A stretch of 36,636 nt of DNA from Methylococcales bacterium (GTDB taxonomy: Bacteria; Pseudomonadota; Gammaproteobacteria; Methylococcales; Methylomonadaceae). Below are positions 1 to 9,049 of this stretch, one piece after another. Each line of letters begins with the position of its first letter. Position 1 is the first letter of the stretch. The notes beneath the pieces are model-generated. The model had not been told where the DNA came from and made no database searches. It saw nothing but the letters and a program-made list of their open reading frames with translations. The translations under genes were made by a program, and so were the position numbers. The DNA lies in the NCBI GenBank assembly GCA_028712795.1, contig JAQTPT010000040.1:1-36636 (forward strand), read 5' to 3'.

Positions 1-282
1 TTGCGTCTTTATCATCACAAACTTTTTACCTGGTTATTGCGGCACGACTTTTCTATTGTTAAAAATTGCATGAGCGGCTTTGGTTTATTTTATTCCGGGT
101 TGCCCCGATTTTTGGGACAAATAGCTATGAATCTTAATTTATTGGCCGGTTCAAGCTATTTATTTTCCCGTCAATACGGCCTTATGCCGCTCAGTGCCTT
201 CAGCGGTATGGTTTTAATACCGAACAAAACGGATTATTATAATCTTAAACTGCACATTGATTTATTTAAAAATGCGCTTTGA
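1..282 (+). CDS. Unrecognised protein, probably 5'-truncated by the window edge
   Basis: The frame is open from the first base (TTG) to a TGA at 280-282 and gives 93 residues. It may continue upstream, so the true start is unknown. The middle is hydrophobic and rich in Leu, Phe, Gly and Tyr, and the C-terminus is short and charged. I do not recognise a family. It could be the tail of a larger membrane-associated or biosynthetic enzyme. It lies 85 bp upstream of the AI-2E permease on the same strand. Confidence 0.4.
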   Translation: MRLYHHKLFTWLLRHDFSIVKNCMSGFGLFYSGLPRFLGQIAMNLNLLAGSSYLFSRQYGLMPLSAFSGMVLIPNKTDYYNLKLHIDLFKNAL

Positions 283-367
283 TTTTTAGAAGGAGTAACG
301 GTTTTTGATTCATTACCTGCGGGCCAGTTTGAAAATCAGCTTGTCATCTTACTTTTAGGCTAAGGCT

Positions 368-1429
368 ATGACTGGTTTATTAAACCATAAACAGATGCGC
401 TACCTTATTCCAGGCATTCTATTAACAGGTCTGTTAATCCTAAGTTTTATGGTGCTGCGTGAGTTTTTACTTGCGCTTGTTTGGGCGATTATCATCGTTT
501 ATGTGATGTGGCCCCCTTACCATTGGCTGCGGCATCAGCTTAATGATCGAGCCAGTCTCAGCGCGGCAGTGATGACGATGTTTATTGCAGCTGTAATTTC
601 TCTAACCCTTTACTGGTTTGCCGCCATGTTGCAGGATGAGACCAAAGCCGCTTATCAAAGCCTGTCGGATAACCTTGCCCAAGGCCCCTATCAACTGCCG
701 GATTTTATTAAACGCATACCCTGGCTGGGCAATTATTTACAGGAATGGCTTGAGCAGTTGACCACTAACCGCGCTGAAGTGGCAACGCAACTCGCAAATT
801 GGGCGAAGCAAGGGTTGGGAGAATTTGCCAAGTTCCTTGGCGGAATCGGCCACAATGTTATAAAGCTGGGTGTTGTTCTGGTCACCGTGTTTTTTTGTTT
901 TCGTGATGGCAAGGAAATTATTAATCAGTTGCAACTAGGGCTGGTTCGTTTTCTTGGCAAGTATCAGCATGTTTATCTGCAAGCCGCCGGCATTACTGTT
1001 CGTGCTGTTGTTTATGGCCTGGTGCTTGCGGCACTGGGACAAGGTATCATAGCTGGATTCGGTTACTATGTTGCCGGCGTCAAGGCGCCGGTGTTGTTCG
1101 GCGCAATTACCGCGCTGTTGGCCCTTGTTCCCATGGGAGCAACACTGGTATGGTTTCCCATTGGCATCATGCTAATACTTACTGATCAACCCTGGCCCGG
1201 AATAGGACTGCTCCTTTGGGGGTTTCTAGTGGTCAGCACAGTTGATAACGTTATTCGTCCTCTGGTCATCAGCGGTGCCAGCCGGGTGCCTTTTCTCGTC
1301 GTATTGTTCGGCGTACTGGGAGGGCTTTCAGCTTTCGGCGCAGTCGGCCTTTTTTTAGGACCCGTGATTCTGGCCGTCCTGCTGTCAGTGTGGCAGGCAT
1401 GGCTGGATTTACAGCAAGACGGTAAATGA
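368..1429 (+). CDS. AI-2E family (PerM/YdiK-like) inner-membrane transporter
   Basis: The 353-residue product has the layout of the AI-2E/UPF0118 permease family. Hydrophobic helices near residues 12-60 are followed by an amphipathic, more polar stretch (about 70-145), then a block of membrane helices from about 150 to 345. The Gly- and Pro-rich C-terminal segment, with a VDNVIRPLVISG stretch, is a hallmark of the family. Members include TqsA, proposed as an AI-2 exporter, and Na+/H+ or small-solute permeases, so the substrate cannot be assigned from sequence. Length is normal for the family. The gene converges with the P-type ATPase gene, leaving a gap of about 50 bp. Confidence 0.88.
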   Translation: MTGLLNHKQMRYLIPGILLTGLLILSFMVLREFLLALVWAIIIVYVMWPPYHWLRHQLNDRASLSAAVMTMFIAAVISLTLYWFAAMLQDETKAAYQSLSDNLAQGPYQLPDFIKRIPWLGNYLQEWLEQLTTNRAEVATQLANWAKQGLGEFAKFLGGIGHNVIKLGVVLVTVFFCFRDGKEIINQLQLGLVRFLGKYQHVYLQAAGITVRAVVYGLVLAALGQGIIAGFGYYVAGVKAPVLFGAITALLALVPMGATLVWFPIGIMLILTDQPWPGIGLLLWGFLVVSTVDNVIRPLVISGASRVPFLVVLFGVLGGLSAFGAVGLFLGPVILAVLLSVWQAWLDLQQDGK

Positions 1430-1479
1430 ATCGGTGCTTTATCTGCAGCGGGTGTAGTGCATTTCAGTGAAGCATTCGA

Positions 1480-4128
1480 TCAGTCCCGATAAATCCAACC
1501 CCGGCGGCGCATCCACTTCTCGATTTCCACCACAAAGAAAACGACCGACGAAAGCGCCAGACAGAATAACAATTCATTTCCGCTCAAAGCCTGGGTCTTG
1601 AAGATGGGCTGCAAAACCGGCACATACAGCGCCGCCATCTGCAGGACGAAGGTCAACAGCACGGCGCCCAGGAGCGGCATATTGGAAAATAGTCCCTGAC
1701 TGAACAGAGATTCCCGTTCAGACCTGATCGCCAACACATGCCCCATCTGCGACAGGGCAAGCACTGTGAAGACCATGCTCTGCCAATGGGCGGAACCCGT
1801 ATAATAAGCCCAGCCCTGCGAGAACAACGAGACTCCGCCCATCAGGAGGCCTATCCACAAGATATGCTGCCACATACCTAGAGCAAAAATGCTTTGCTGA
1901 GGCGGACGGGGAGGACGTTGCATGATACCCCGCTCCTCTGGCTCGACAGCCAGGGCCAAACCCGGAAGACCATCAGTAACCAGATTGATCCAGAGTATGT
2001 GGATAGGGAGCAAAGGGATCGGCAATCCAAGAAAGGGCGCCAGAAAGAGCGTCCATATTTCCGCCGAATTACACGTCATGGCGTATTTGATAAATTTGCG
2101 GATATTGTCGAAAATCCGCCGCCCCTCCCGCACCGCCGTCACGATGGTGGCGAAATTATCATCCAGTAGCACCATGTGCGACGCTTCCCTCGCTACATCC
2201 GTGCCGATTTTCCCCATGGCGATGCCGATGTTGGCGGAACTGAGCGCAGGCGCATCGTTGACGCCATCGCCCGTCATTGCCACGAATTCCCCTTTGTCCT
2301 GCAGGGCCTTGACGATCTTGATCTTTTGTTCGGGAGCGACACGGGCGTATATGCGAACCTCCTCCACCTCTTTTTCAAACGCCTGGAGACTCATACGCGC
2401 CAGCTCCGGCCCCGTCAGAACCTTGCTGCCGGCTTCGGCGATGCCAAGACGCATAGCGATGGCCCTGGCAGTCGCCGGATGATCGCCGGTGATCATGACC
2501 GGGGTAATCCCTGCGCTTTTACACAGCGCCACTGCTTCCCTGGCTTCTGTTCGCGGCGGGTCTATCAGCCCAACCAACCCCAGAAAGCACAACCCGGATT
2601 CGATCGAGTCGGCGGTTAGCGTTTCGGGGAGTTCGGGGAAAAGGCGATATGCCAGGGCCAACACCCGCAGTCCTTCAGCCGCCATTTGGTCGGCGACACT
2701 CATAACCTTTCCGATCTGCAGCACTTCCTGGCCATCGCCGGTCCATAGACTGACGCAGCGCGGCAATAAACTCTCCGGGGCACCTTTAGCGTAAGCGATG
2801 AATTCGCCATTTTCCTGATGAAGGGTAGTCATGAGCTTGCGCTCGGAATCGAAAGGGATTTCATCCAGTCGCGGGGCGTCCTTGGCAAGCTCCGAGCCCT
2901 CGTAGCCTGCGCTTCCAGCCGCTTCGTACAAGGCAATCTCGGTTGGATCGCCCAGCAATTGGCCGTTATTATCGCGGCGGGCATCATTATTGAGGGCGAG
3001 CGCCCGCAACAGAAGGGCCGGAAAGTCAGGGGGGATACCCTCCTGTAGGACACCGTCGACATAGAACACTTCGGCGCGCATGCGGTTCTCGGTCAACGTG
3101 CCCGTCTTGTCCGAACAGATGAAGGTCACCGAGCCCAAGGTTTCCACGGCAGGCAGACGCCGGATTAACGCATTTATCTTGACCAACCGGCCTGCGCCCA
3201 AAGCGAGGGACACCGTGGCCACGGCGGGCAGTGCCTCCGGAATGGCGGCCACAGCCAAACTGACAGCAGTCAGAAACATCAACACGGGCGGCACGCCACG
3301 CAGCAAACCTACCACGAAAATGATGGCGCAGATGGCCAATATCAACAAAGCCAAGCGTTTGCCAAACTTTGCGAGGCGTTGTTGCAGCGGAGTTTTGGTT
3401 TCTTTTTCCTGACGCAGCAGCTCGGCAATTTTTCCGAGTTCAGTTTCCATCCCTGTGGCGATGACCACCCCAATCCCACGGCCATAGGTCGCGATGGTCC
3501 CTTTATATGCCATGTTGCGCCGGTCTCCGAGCGGCGAATCCAACTCCCGTATCAACGCTCCCGTTTTTTCAACCGGCAGGGATTCGCCGGTCAGCGCGGC
3601 CTCCTCCACCTTGAGCCTCGCCACGTCCAAGAGCTTAAGATCAGCCGGGACGATATTGCCGGCCTCGAGCATAACCAGATCACCGGGGACCAGTTTGTGC
3701 GACGCTATGGTTTGGATTACCCCCTGCCGCATCACCTGCGCGGTAGGACTGGCCAATCGCTTGAGCGCGGCTACAGCCTGTTCCGCCCGGTACTCCTGAA
3801 TAAAGCCGATGAGAGCATTTAACACCACGATCACGACGATAGTAATCGTATCCATCAAATCGCCGATCAAACCGGATATGATCCCTGCTATGATCAGCAC
3901 GATGATCATGAAATCGGCGAATTGCCCGAAAAAAATCTCAATAGGACCCCGCCGCCGCTGTTCCCGGATGGCATTCGGCCCATAGGCCGTGAGACGTTCC
4001 TCAGCCTCGTCATGATCCAGGCCCTTTTCGGGATCGACCTTCAGCCATGCCGTCGTCTGCCAGGACTCCAGAATATGCCATGGCGGTGCGGAATGGCGGG
4101 TTTTATGAATTTTTGATTGCTTAGTCAT
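1480..4128 (-). CDS. P2-type cation-transporting ATPase (probably Ca2+)
   Basis: An 882-residue P-type ATPase with an N-terminal cation-ATPase domain, the actuator loop TGES, the phosphorylation motif DKTGT (Asp340), the nucleotide-binding KGAPE motif and the hinge [11 protein letters not shown]. Helix M4 carries PEALPA, which includes the Glu used for Ca2+ site II in SERCA/PMR1-type pumps. M6 has the N-x-x-T-D pattern (NLVTDG) that also supplies Ca2+ ligands. The C-terminal cation-ATPase domain is present. This supports a P2A-like Ca2+ (or Mn2+) exporter rather than a heavy-metal P1B pump, since CPC and N-terminal CxxC motifs are absent. The length is normal and the gene looks intact. It is transcribed divergently from the CNNM-type gene. 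Confidence 0.92.
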   Translation of the reverse strand: MTKQSKIHKTRHSAPPWHILESWQTTAWLKVDPEKGLDHDEAEERLTAYGPNAIREQRRRGPIEIFFGQFADFMIIVLIIAGIISGLIGDLMDTITIVVIVVLNALIGFIQEYRAEQAVAALKRLASPTAQVMRQGVIQTIASHKLVPGDLVMLEAGNIVPADLKLLDVARLKVEEAALTGESLPVEKTGALIRELDSPLGDRRNMAYKGTIATYGRGIGVVIATGMETELGKIAELLRQEKETKTPLQQRLAKFGKRLALLILAICAIIFVVGLLRGVPPVLMFLTAVSLAVAAIPEALPAVATVSLALGAGRLVKINALIRRLPAVETLGSVTFICSDKTGTLTENRMRAEVFYVDGVLQEGIPPDFPALLLRALALNNDARRDNNGQLLGDPTEIALYEAAGSAGYEGSELAKDAPRLDEIPFDSERKLMTTLHQENGEFIAYAKGAPESLLPRCVSLWTGDGQEVLQIGKVMSVADQMAAEGLRVLALAYRLFPELPETLTADSIESGLCFLGLVGLIDPPRTEAREAVALCKSAGITPVMITGDHPATARAIAMRLGIAEAGSKVLTGPELARMSLQAFEKEVEEVRIYARVAPEQKIKIVKALQDKGEFVAMTGDGVNDAPALSSANIGIAMGKIGTDVAREASHMVLLDDNFATIVTAVREGRRIFDNIRKFIKYAMTCNSAEIWTLFLAPFLGLPIPLLPIHILWINLVTDGLPGLALAVEPEERGIMQRPPRPPQQSIFALGMWQHILWIGLLMGGVSLFSQGWAYYTGSAHWQSMVFTVLALSQMGHVLAIRSERESLFSQGLFSNMPLLGAVLLTFVLQMAALYVPVLQPIFKTQALSGNELLFCLALSSVVFFVVEIEKWMRRRGWIYRD

Positions 4129-4330
4129 GGCTTGAGCTCGTTGAAAACGGACGCTACAGGTATCTCATAAGAGTTGAATTCATCTAATAAATGCAACAAC
4201 ATTTGAAAAAAGTCAGCTGGTATAAGCTTGCATGCACTAAAACAAAAATGGGGGTTCAATGAAAACATTTAACCGGCTAACCCAAGAGAAAAAGGATACC
4301 ATATCTACTTTATAAAAAACTTACCTTAAT

Positions 4331-5653
4331 ATGAGTAATCTTTTTCTGATCATTGTCGCTTTGTTACTGGTGGCGCTCAATGGCTTTTTTGTGGCGGCAG
4401 AGTTTGGGCTTGTCAAACTGCGACAAACCCGTATCCGCGCGATTGCCAAAAAACGGGGTTGGCGTGGGCGTATTCTGGCGAAAGTACACGCAAAACTCGA
4501 TGCCTATTTGTCCGCTTGCCAGCTAGGCATCACCCTCGCATCGCTGGGCTTGGGATGGGTTGGCGAACCGGCTTTTGCCAGTCTGCTGGCACCCGTATTC
4601 GGCAGGCTCGGGATCACCTCCCCGGAGCTGATACATGTCATCTCAATCGCTTGCGCTTTTACCATCATCTCGTTTCTCCACATCGTCGTCGGCGAGCTTG
4701 CGCCCAAATCACTTGCGATTCGTAATCCTGAACAAATCGGGTTATTGAGCGCCGCCCCCCTGTATGGCTTTTATTGGTTGATGTATCCGGCGATTTGGTT
4801 GCTTAACTCCAGCGCCAATTTGGTGCTGCGCCTGTTTGGCTTTCGTAATGTGCAGGGTCACGATGCGCATTATTCAGCCGATGAACTTAAACTTATTCTG
4901 CGCGGCAACAGTCCGGACGATCGGTTTACCCGCGACGAATGGAATATTCTGGCAAAAACGCTTGATTTCAGCGAGCTGGAAGTATCCGACCTGATGCGTC
5001 CAATCCACGAAATGACGGCGCTGCACCGCAATAAATCGGTACAGGAAAACCTGAAAACTGTATACGGTAAACGCTTCAGCCGTTACCCTTATTTCGACAC
5101 TAACGGTGTTGATGTGCTGGGGGTGATCCATTTGAAAGATTTGTTTTTTGCCCGGCAGGAAGGCAAATCCATTGGGGATTTGCATAAATACCTGCGGCCC
5201 ATCCAATACATCTCGCCGGACATGCCCGCGCTGGAATTATTCCGTTATTTCCGAATGGGGGCTGCCCATTTTGCCGTCATAGGACAAAAGGGGCAAATGC
5301 CACAAGGCTTCATTACCCTGGATAATCTGCTAGGCGCAATGGTCGGTGAAATTCGTGACGAGTTCCGTCAAAACAGTAATGACTGGACCCGGCTCGATGA
5401 CGGCACGCTGATCGTAAAGGGCAGCCTGCCGATATTCTCACTGGAACGTATACTCGGAATCGACATTGAAAACGAAGAACTTGAGCTGGAAGATGAAGTA
5501 TCAATCGGCGGCCTTATCATGTCCAAGCTCCAGGATATCCCCGTAGAAGGCCAAAAAATCGAATTTAACCAATTCAATATTGTAATCAAAAAAATGAACG
5601 GGCCACGCACGCTCTTTGTGCAAGTCTACCCTGATGAAATCAGTGATCTATAG
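4331..5653 (+). CDS. CNNM/HlyC-type membrane protein (DUF21-CBS-CorC_HlyC)
   Basis: The 440-residue product has three recognisable parts. An N-terminal DUF21 membrane domain (about 1-190) starts with a helix followed by the typical FFVAAEFGLVKLRQTR segment and two more hydrophobic blocks. A CBS-pair region (about 205-325) begins at SDLMRP. A C-terminal CorC_HlyC domain (about 345-430) ends in an EEVSIGGL-like pattern. Proteins of this architecture are annotated as hemolysins but are related to CNNM/CorB Mg2+ transporters and sensors, so a role in divalent-cation homeostasis is likelier than hemolysis. Its divergent neighbour is a cation ATPase, which fits an ion-homeostasis pair. No strong ribosome binding site precedes the ATG. 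Confidence 0.9.
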   Translation: MSNLFLIIVALLLVALNGFFVAAEFGLVKLRQTRIRAIAKKRGWRGRILAKVHAKLDAYLSACQLGITLASLGLGWVGEPAFASLLAPVFGRLGITSPELIHVISIACAFTIISFLHIVVGELAPKSLAIRNPEQIGLLSAAPLYGFYWLMYPAIWLLNSSANLVLRLFGFRNVQGHDAHYSADELKLILRGNSPDDRFTRDEWNILAKTLDFSELEVSDLMRPIHEMTALHRNKSVQENLKTVYGKRFSRYPYFDTNGVDVLGVIHLKDLFFARQEGKSIGDLHKYLRPIQYISPDMPALELFRYFRMGAAHFAVIGQKGQMPQGFITLDNLLGAMVGEIRDEFRQNSNDWTRLDDGTLIVKGSLPIFSLERILGIDIENEELELEDEVSIGGLIMSKLQDIPVEGQKIEFNQFNIVIKKMNGPRTLFVQVYPDEISDL

Positions 5654-6319
5654 AATACTTTAGCTATAGACTTATTAATAATAGGACGTCCGATGGGAAT
5701 TAATTTTGCCGAGCAAAGTGAAGTCAATAGTCATCGTTTGCGATTGCTTCGCTTCCTTCCTCAGCACATCCTGCGAATTGGAACACTCACATCTGCACAA
5801 CTAAAAGGCTGCCCACAACGAATGACAAGTTAGAAAAAAAATACTGGTTTAACGCCCGAACAATAGCTCCTAAACGACCTCTGGGAAGAACACGTCCACG
5901 ATGAGTTCACGACAGGCAATCCGAACGCCGCCCTCGAGACAATGGTATCTGATGCTTGCGTGAATCACAGCCCGTGCTGACCGGCGGGTTGGACACGAGG
6001 AATTGAAAGTTTTCTACTCAAAACACTTCATCCCCAAGATGCCGCCCGATACGGGGATGGTGCCGATTTCCCGCACTATGTGCGACAACGTACAGATAAA
6101 GCCCGAGGTTCAGGTAAAATCACTAACAGAATCCGGATCTACCTGCCATAGGAATCACGCGGGCTGTAGAATGAGGCAATATGCCGGCAATGAAATGAGT
6201 ATCCCGAAGCGAGGTAAAAATGCCCGTCCCCAATAATTGCGTCGCCAGCCAACAGGCACACGCCTCTATTCAAGCGATATAGGAATTGTTTTGAAAACGA
6301 TTAACGGAAAAATGTATTC
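5654..6319. other. Intergenic stretch without an intact gene
   Basis: This stretch of about 665 bp between the CNNM-type gene and Anbu has no intact gene that I can support. Its middle holds a decayed SnoaL-like coding sequence, listed separately. A 46-codon ORF at 5693-5833 has no recognisable similarity and I do not call it. The last 80 bp before 6320 should contain the Anbu promoter, but I see no clear consensus boxes. Confidence 0.5.
5867..6110 (+). pseudogene. SnoaL/NTF2-like protein remnant, frameshifted
   Basis: Three successive frames give adjoining pieces of one protein. The first, from 5867, reads LWEEHV...DEF...NAALETMV and ends in VNH. The second reads PVLTGGLDTR. The third, from about 6003, reads FYSKHFIPKMPPDTGM and PISRT. 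In SnoaL-like (nuclear transport factor 2 family) proteins these blocks are collinear in a single frame: the VNH-PVLTGG turn, then FY-x2-HFIP-MPPDT, then SRT. Here at least two small indels separate them and the C-terminal half is not recognisable. This is a decayed gene. The family match comes from remembered motif order, not a search. Confidence 0.72.
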
Positions 6320-7042
6320 ATGACTTACTGTGTAGGCGTCATGCTAGACAACGGACTGATATTTGCATCGGACTCGCGTACTCATGCCGGGGTCGACAAT
6401 TTTGCGCGTTTCTGCAAGATGACCGTGTTTGAACGCGTAGGCGACAGGGTCATCGTTTTGTTAAGTTCGGGCAATCTGGCCGGAACACAGGCCGTTATCA
6501 GCATCCTCAAGCAGCGGAATGCAGTCGGCGGAGTGGCTAATCTATGGGCCGCGAAGTCCATGTTCGATGCCGCGATGCTGGTATCAGACGCCATGCGTGA
6601 CGTCGACCGGCGAGATGGCCAACACTTGGCAGCCAATGGTGCCAGTTTCAACGCCTCGTTCGTATTCGGCGGCCAGATTGCGGGCGAGCCGCCACGTCTT
6701 TTCCGGCTCTATACGCAGGGCAACTTTATCGAGGCAAGCCTGGAGACGCCCTATTTCCAGACTGGGGAGGCTAAATATGGGAAGCCAATCCTTGATAGGG
6801 TCATTACCCGCTCGACATCCCTGAACGATGCCGCAAAATGTGTTCTCGTCTCCTTCGATTCAACGATGTGCAGCAATTTGTCCGTCGGCATGCCGATTGA
6901 TCTGATCTGTTATCAACGCGACAGTCTTGAAGTGCGGATGCGTCGCCGCTTTGACGAGGGAGATGCGTATTTTACCAAGCTCGGCAAAGAATGGACTGAA
7001 GGCACACGACAGGTGTTTAGCCGGCTGCCCAACCTGGACTGA
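6320..7042 (+). CDS. Anbu proteasome-type peptidase (ancestral beta subunit)
   Basis: The 240-residue product begins MTYCVG and belongs to the bacterial Anbu branch of proteasome-like Ntn hydrolases (proteasome-type protease, COG3484). After removal of Met1 the N-terminal nucleophile would be Thr1, with Asp17 in SDSRTHAGVDN and a Lys at about position 32, matching the Thr-Asp-Lys layout of proteasome beta subunits. Known Anbu proteins assemble into open helical rings in the cytosol, and their substrate is unresolved. The stop codon overlaps the ATG of the next gene by one base (TGATG), which implies translational coupling. Downstream lie the transglutaminase-like, ATP-grasp and alpha-E genes that usually accompany Anbu. 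Confidence 0.93.
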   Translation: MTYCVGVMLDNGLIFASDSRTHAGVDNFARFCKMTVFERVGDRVIVLLSSGNLAGTQAVISILKQRNAVGGVANLWAAKSMFDAAMLVSDAMRDVDRRDGQHLAANGASFNASFVFGGQIAGEPPRLFRLYTQGNFIEASLETPYFQTGEAKYGKPILDRVITRSTSLNDAAKCVLVSFDSTMCSNLSVGMPIDLICYQRDSLEVRMRRRFDEGDAYFTKLGKEWTEGTRQVFSRLPNLD

Positions 7043-7824
7043 TGAGGCCACTGATTATGCGCCTGGATGCAGCGGCAATGGATGAACACGCAGCGGACTG
7101 TCGTGATTATGGCCTCGTGATCACTTGCGAACACGGCGGCAACCGGATTCCCGAGCCTTATCGTGACCTGTTCCAGGCTCACCAGGCGCTGCTGAACACT
7201 CATCGCGGCTTTGACCCCGGCGCGCTCATCATGGCTAAGGCGCTGGCAACCAGGTTTGCAGCGCCGCTGGTGGCCTCCACCGTAAGCCGTTTGCTCGTTG
7301 ACCTGAATCGATCCATCGGCCATCCACGCCTGTATTTCGAAGCGATCCGTAACGAGCCGACCGAGGTGCGTCATCTGATATTGAAGCATTACTACCAGCC
7401 CTATCGTGCGTATGCGGAGCGTTTGATCAGGCAGGCAATCGTCGACCATGGCCATGTTATCCATCTCTCCTCCCATAGCTTCACTCCCGAGCTGAACGGC
7501 AAGGTACGAAGCGCGGATATCGGACTGCTCTATGATCCGGCTAGACCGGGCGAGGCGGATCTGTGCGAGCGCTGGAAGGCTGCTCTCAAGATTTGCGCAC
7601 CCACTCTTAGTGTTCGTCGCAATTACCCCTATGCAGGTAAAGGCGATGGCCTGACCGCTTGGTTTCGTCAGCGATTATCACCCAGCGCCTATGTGGGCGT
7701 TGAGCTGGAGATCAACCAGAAACACATTATTAGAGCAGGTCGAAATTGGATTGAACTACGCAAGGTAATCATTGAGTCCCTGCGGATGGCGCTTGCCAGC
7801 CGCTGTACTGGAATTTCCGCATAA
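7042..7824 (+). CDS. N-formylglutamate amidohydrolase-like protein
   Basis: A 260-residue protein with the N-formylglutamate amidohydrolase (FGase) fold signature. It has a TCEHGGNRIP stretch near residue 30, an HRGFDPGA segment near residue 54, LLVDLNRS near residue 90 and an SSHSFTP motif near residue 150; these contain the His and acidic residues expected of the zinc amidohydrolase. Characterised relatives hydrolyse N-formyl-L-glutamate in histidine catabolism, but no hut gene is present here. The ATG overlaps the Anbu stop codon, so the protein is probably made together with Anbu and may act on a peptide or amide in that pathway (inference). An alternative start is the Met at 7060. Confidence 0.85.
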   Translation: MRPLIMRLDAAAMDEHAADCRDYGLVITCEHGGNRIPEPYRDLFQAHQALLNTHRGFDPGALIMAKALATRFAAPLVASTVSRLLVDLNRSIGHPRLYFEAIRNEPTEVRHLILKHYYQPYRAYAERLIRQAIVDHGHVIHLSSHSFTPELNGKVRSADIGLLYDPARPGEADLCERWKAALKICAPTLSVRRNYPYAGKGDGLTAWFRQRLSPSAYVGVELEINQKHIIRAGRNWIELRKVIIESLRMALASRCTGISA

Positions 7825-7898
7825 GCTACCCTATTCTCAACAACCCAATCCGCCAAAGCCTGACTCAGATTGCGATGGCGGACAACAGGAGCACCCGC

Positions 7899-8711
7899 AT
7901 GAAAATACACATAGGCTATGAGCTTATTTACGACTGCCCGCAGCCGACTCCCATGATCCTAACCTTGAGCGTACATTACACGCGCATCTCCGACATGATC
8001 ATTCCAGACCACCTGATCACCGATCCACCCGTTCCGCTCACTGCCTATCGCGACAATTATGGTAACTGGTGCAGTCGCATTGTTGCCCCTAAGGGCCGGC
8101 TCAAGTTGACCGCCAATGCGATCGTGAGGGATAGTGGTCAGCCGGATTTGGTCGTCCCGCAGGCGAGACAAACGCCAGTTGAAACTCTGCCGGACGAGAC
8201 CCTGCTCTTTCTATTAGGGAGCCGATATTGCGAGACCGATAGACTTTCCGAAATCGCCTGGCAACTGTTTGAAAAGTCGCCAAGTGGATGGGGGCGGGTC
8301 CAGGCGATCTGCGATTTTGTCAACAGGCATATTTCATTTGGCTATGAACACGCACGCTGCACTAAGACCGCGTGGGAGGCTTTTCAGGAGAAAACCGGTG
8401 TTTGTCGTGATTACGCGCACCTTGCGATCACATTCTGTCGCTGCATGAACATTCCCGCACGCTATTGCACAGGTTACTTGGGCGACATCGGCATGCCTCC
8501 GCCCTACAGCGCCATGGATTTCGCCGGTTGGTTCGAAGCTTACCTTGACGGCTGCTGGTATACCTTCGACGCCCGCAATAATATACCGCGCATCGGCCGT
8601 GTGCTGATAGCCCGTGGCCGCGACGCCGCCGATGTCGCCATTAGCAGCACCTTTGGCCCCAACACGTTGGAAAGTTTCAAAATATGGACCGATGAGGTGA
8701 GCGATAGTTAA
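7899..8711 (+). CDS. Transglutaminase-like protein of the Anbu gene set
   Basis: A 270-residue protein starting MKIHIGYELIYDCPQPTPM. I chose this ATG over the one at 7875 because AGGAG sits 8 bases upstream of it. The N-terminal part (about 1-125) is the beta-strand domain found in Anbu-linked transglutaminases. The C-terminal part is the transglutaminase-like core, with the nucleophile in GVCRDYAH (Cys169), a WFEAYLDG strand and FDARNN. The classic family has a His just before the WxE segment (HAWxE); here that position reads AGWFE, discussed as a finding. It may cleave or form amide bonds on a peptide. The gap from the amidohydrolase gene is about 75 bp. Confidence 0.88.
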   Translation: MKIHIGYELIYDCPQPTPMILTLSVHYTRISDMIIPDHLITDPPVPLTAYRDNYGNWCSRIVAPKGRLKLTANAIVRDSGQPDLVVPQARQTPVETLPDETLLFLLGSRYCETDRLSEIAWQLFEKSPSGWGRVQAICDFVNRHISFGYEHARCTKTAWEAFQEKTGVCRDYAHLAITFCRCMNIPARYCTGYLGDIGMPPPYSAMDFAGWFEAYLDGCWYTFDARNNIPRIGRVLIARGRDAADVAISSTFGPNTLESFKIWTDEVSDS

Positions 8712-9049
8712 TTAGGAATATGCATGATTTAATTTGAGCAAGTTTGCATTTGAAAAATGCTTAGCATTAAAGGGGCCAGCGTTTCAAGTTGATCAACTTA
8801 TTTTATGCACGTTCCTTAGTACAACTTTATCATAAAATTTTACTGTTTATCCATTGATTCCAAAACCGGAACTGAATTCTCAAACGAATCCATCATGGGA
8901 TTAAAATTTTTTGGAGAGTATTTTCTGTTAATATCAATGGCAAGACCGCGCAATACCTTCATAAGGTGTTATGATCGCTTCTAATGTGCTTGTTCTGCCT
9001 TAAAACTAAGGCAATATTGTTATGGCGTGACTTTTGCCGATATTTACCT
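8712..9049. other. Intergenic gap splitting the Anbu locus
   Basis: About 340 AT-rich bases separate the transglutaminase-like gene from the ATP-grasp gene. They contain one copy of a palindromic repeat (8785-8819). No intact gene is seen. The upstream in-frame extension of the ATP-grasp gene from 8984 is Cys-rich, lacks family similarity and is not accepted. A promoter for the ATP-grasp/alpha-E pair is expected here, but I cannot pinpoint it. Confidence 0.5.
8785..8819. repeat. Palindromic repeat, single copy (same family as 36341-36448)
   Basis: This 35-base unit contains the perfect 14-base palindrome AAGTTGATCAACTT followed by a conserved tail ending CGTTCCTTAG. It matches the right arm of the repeat pair at 36341-36448 at 29 of 35 positions, and the reverse complement of the left arm at about 31 of 35. 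It lies in the gap between the transglutaminase-like and ATP-grasp genes. Confidence 0.7.

Noticed and set aside
1922..2482. Plus-strand ORFs inside the P-type ATPase gene (also 2176-2619, 2489-2794, 3379-3822 and others)
   Set aside because: They are shadow frames opposite a well-supported 882-residue ATPase and show no family motifs.
6003..6236. 77-codon ORF called from 6003
   Set aside because: Its first half is one piece of the frameshifted SnoaL-like pseudogene, and its second half is unrelated sequence.
8984..9049. Longer N-terminus for the ATP-grasp protein
   Set aside because: The extra 22 residues are Cys-rich, do not resemble the family and lack support; the ATG at 9050 gives the usual length.
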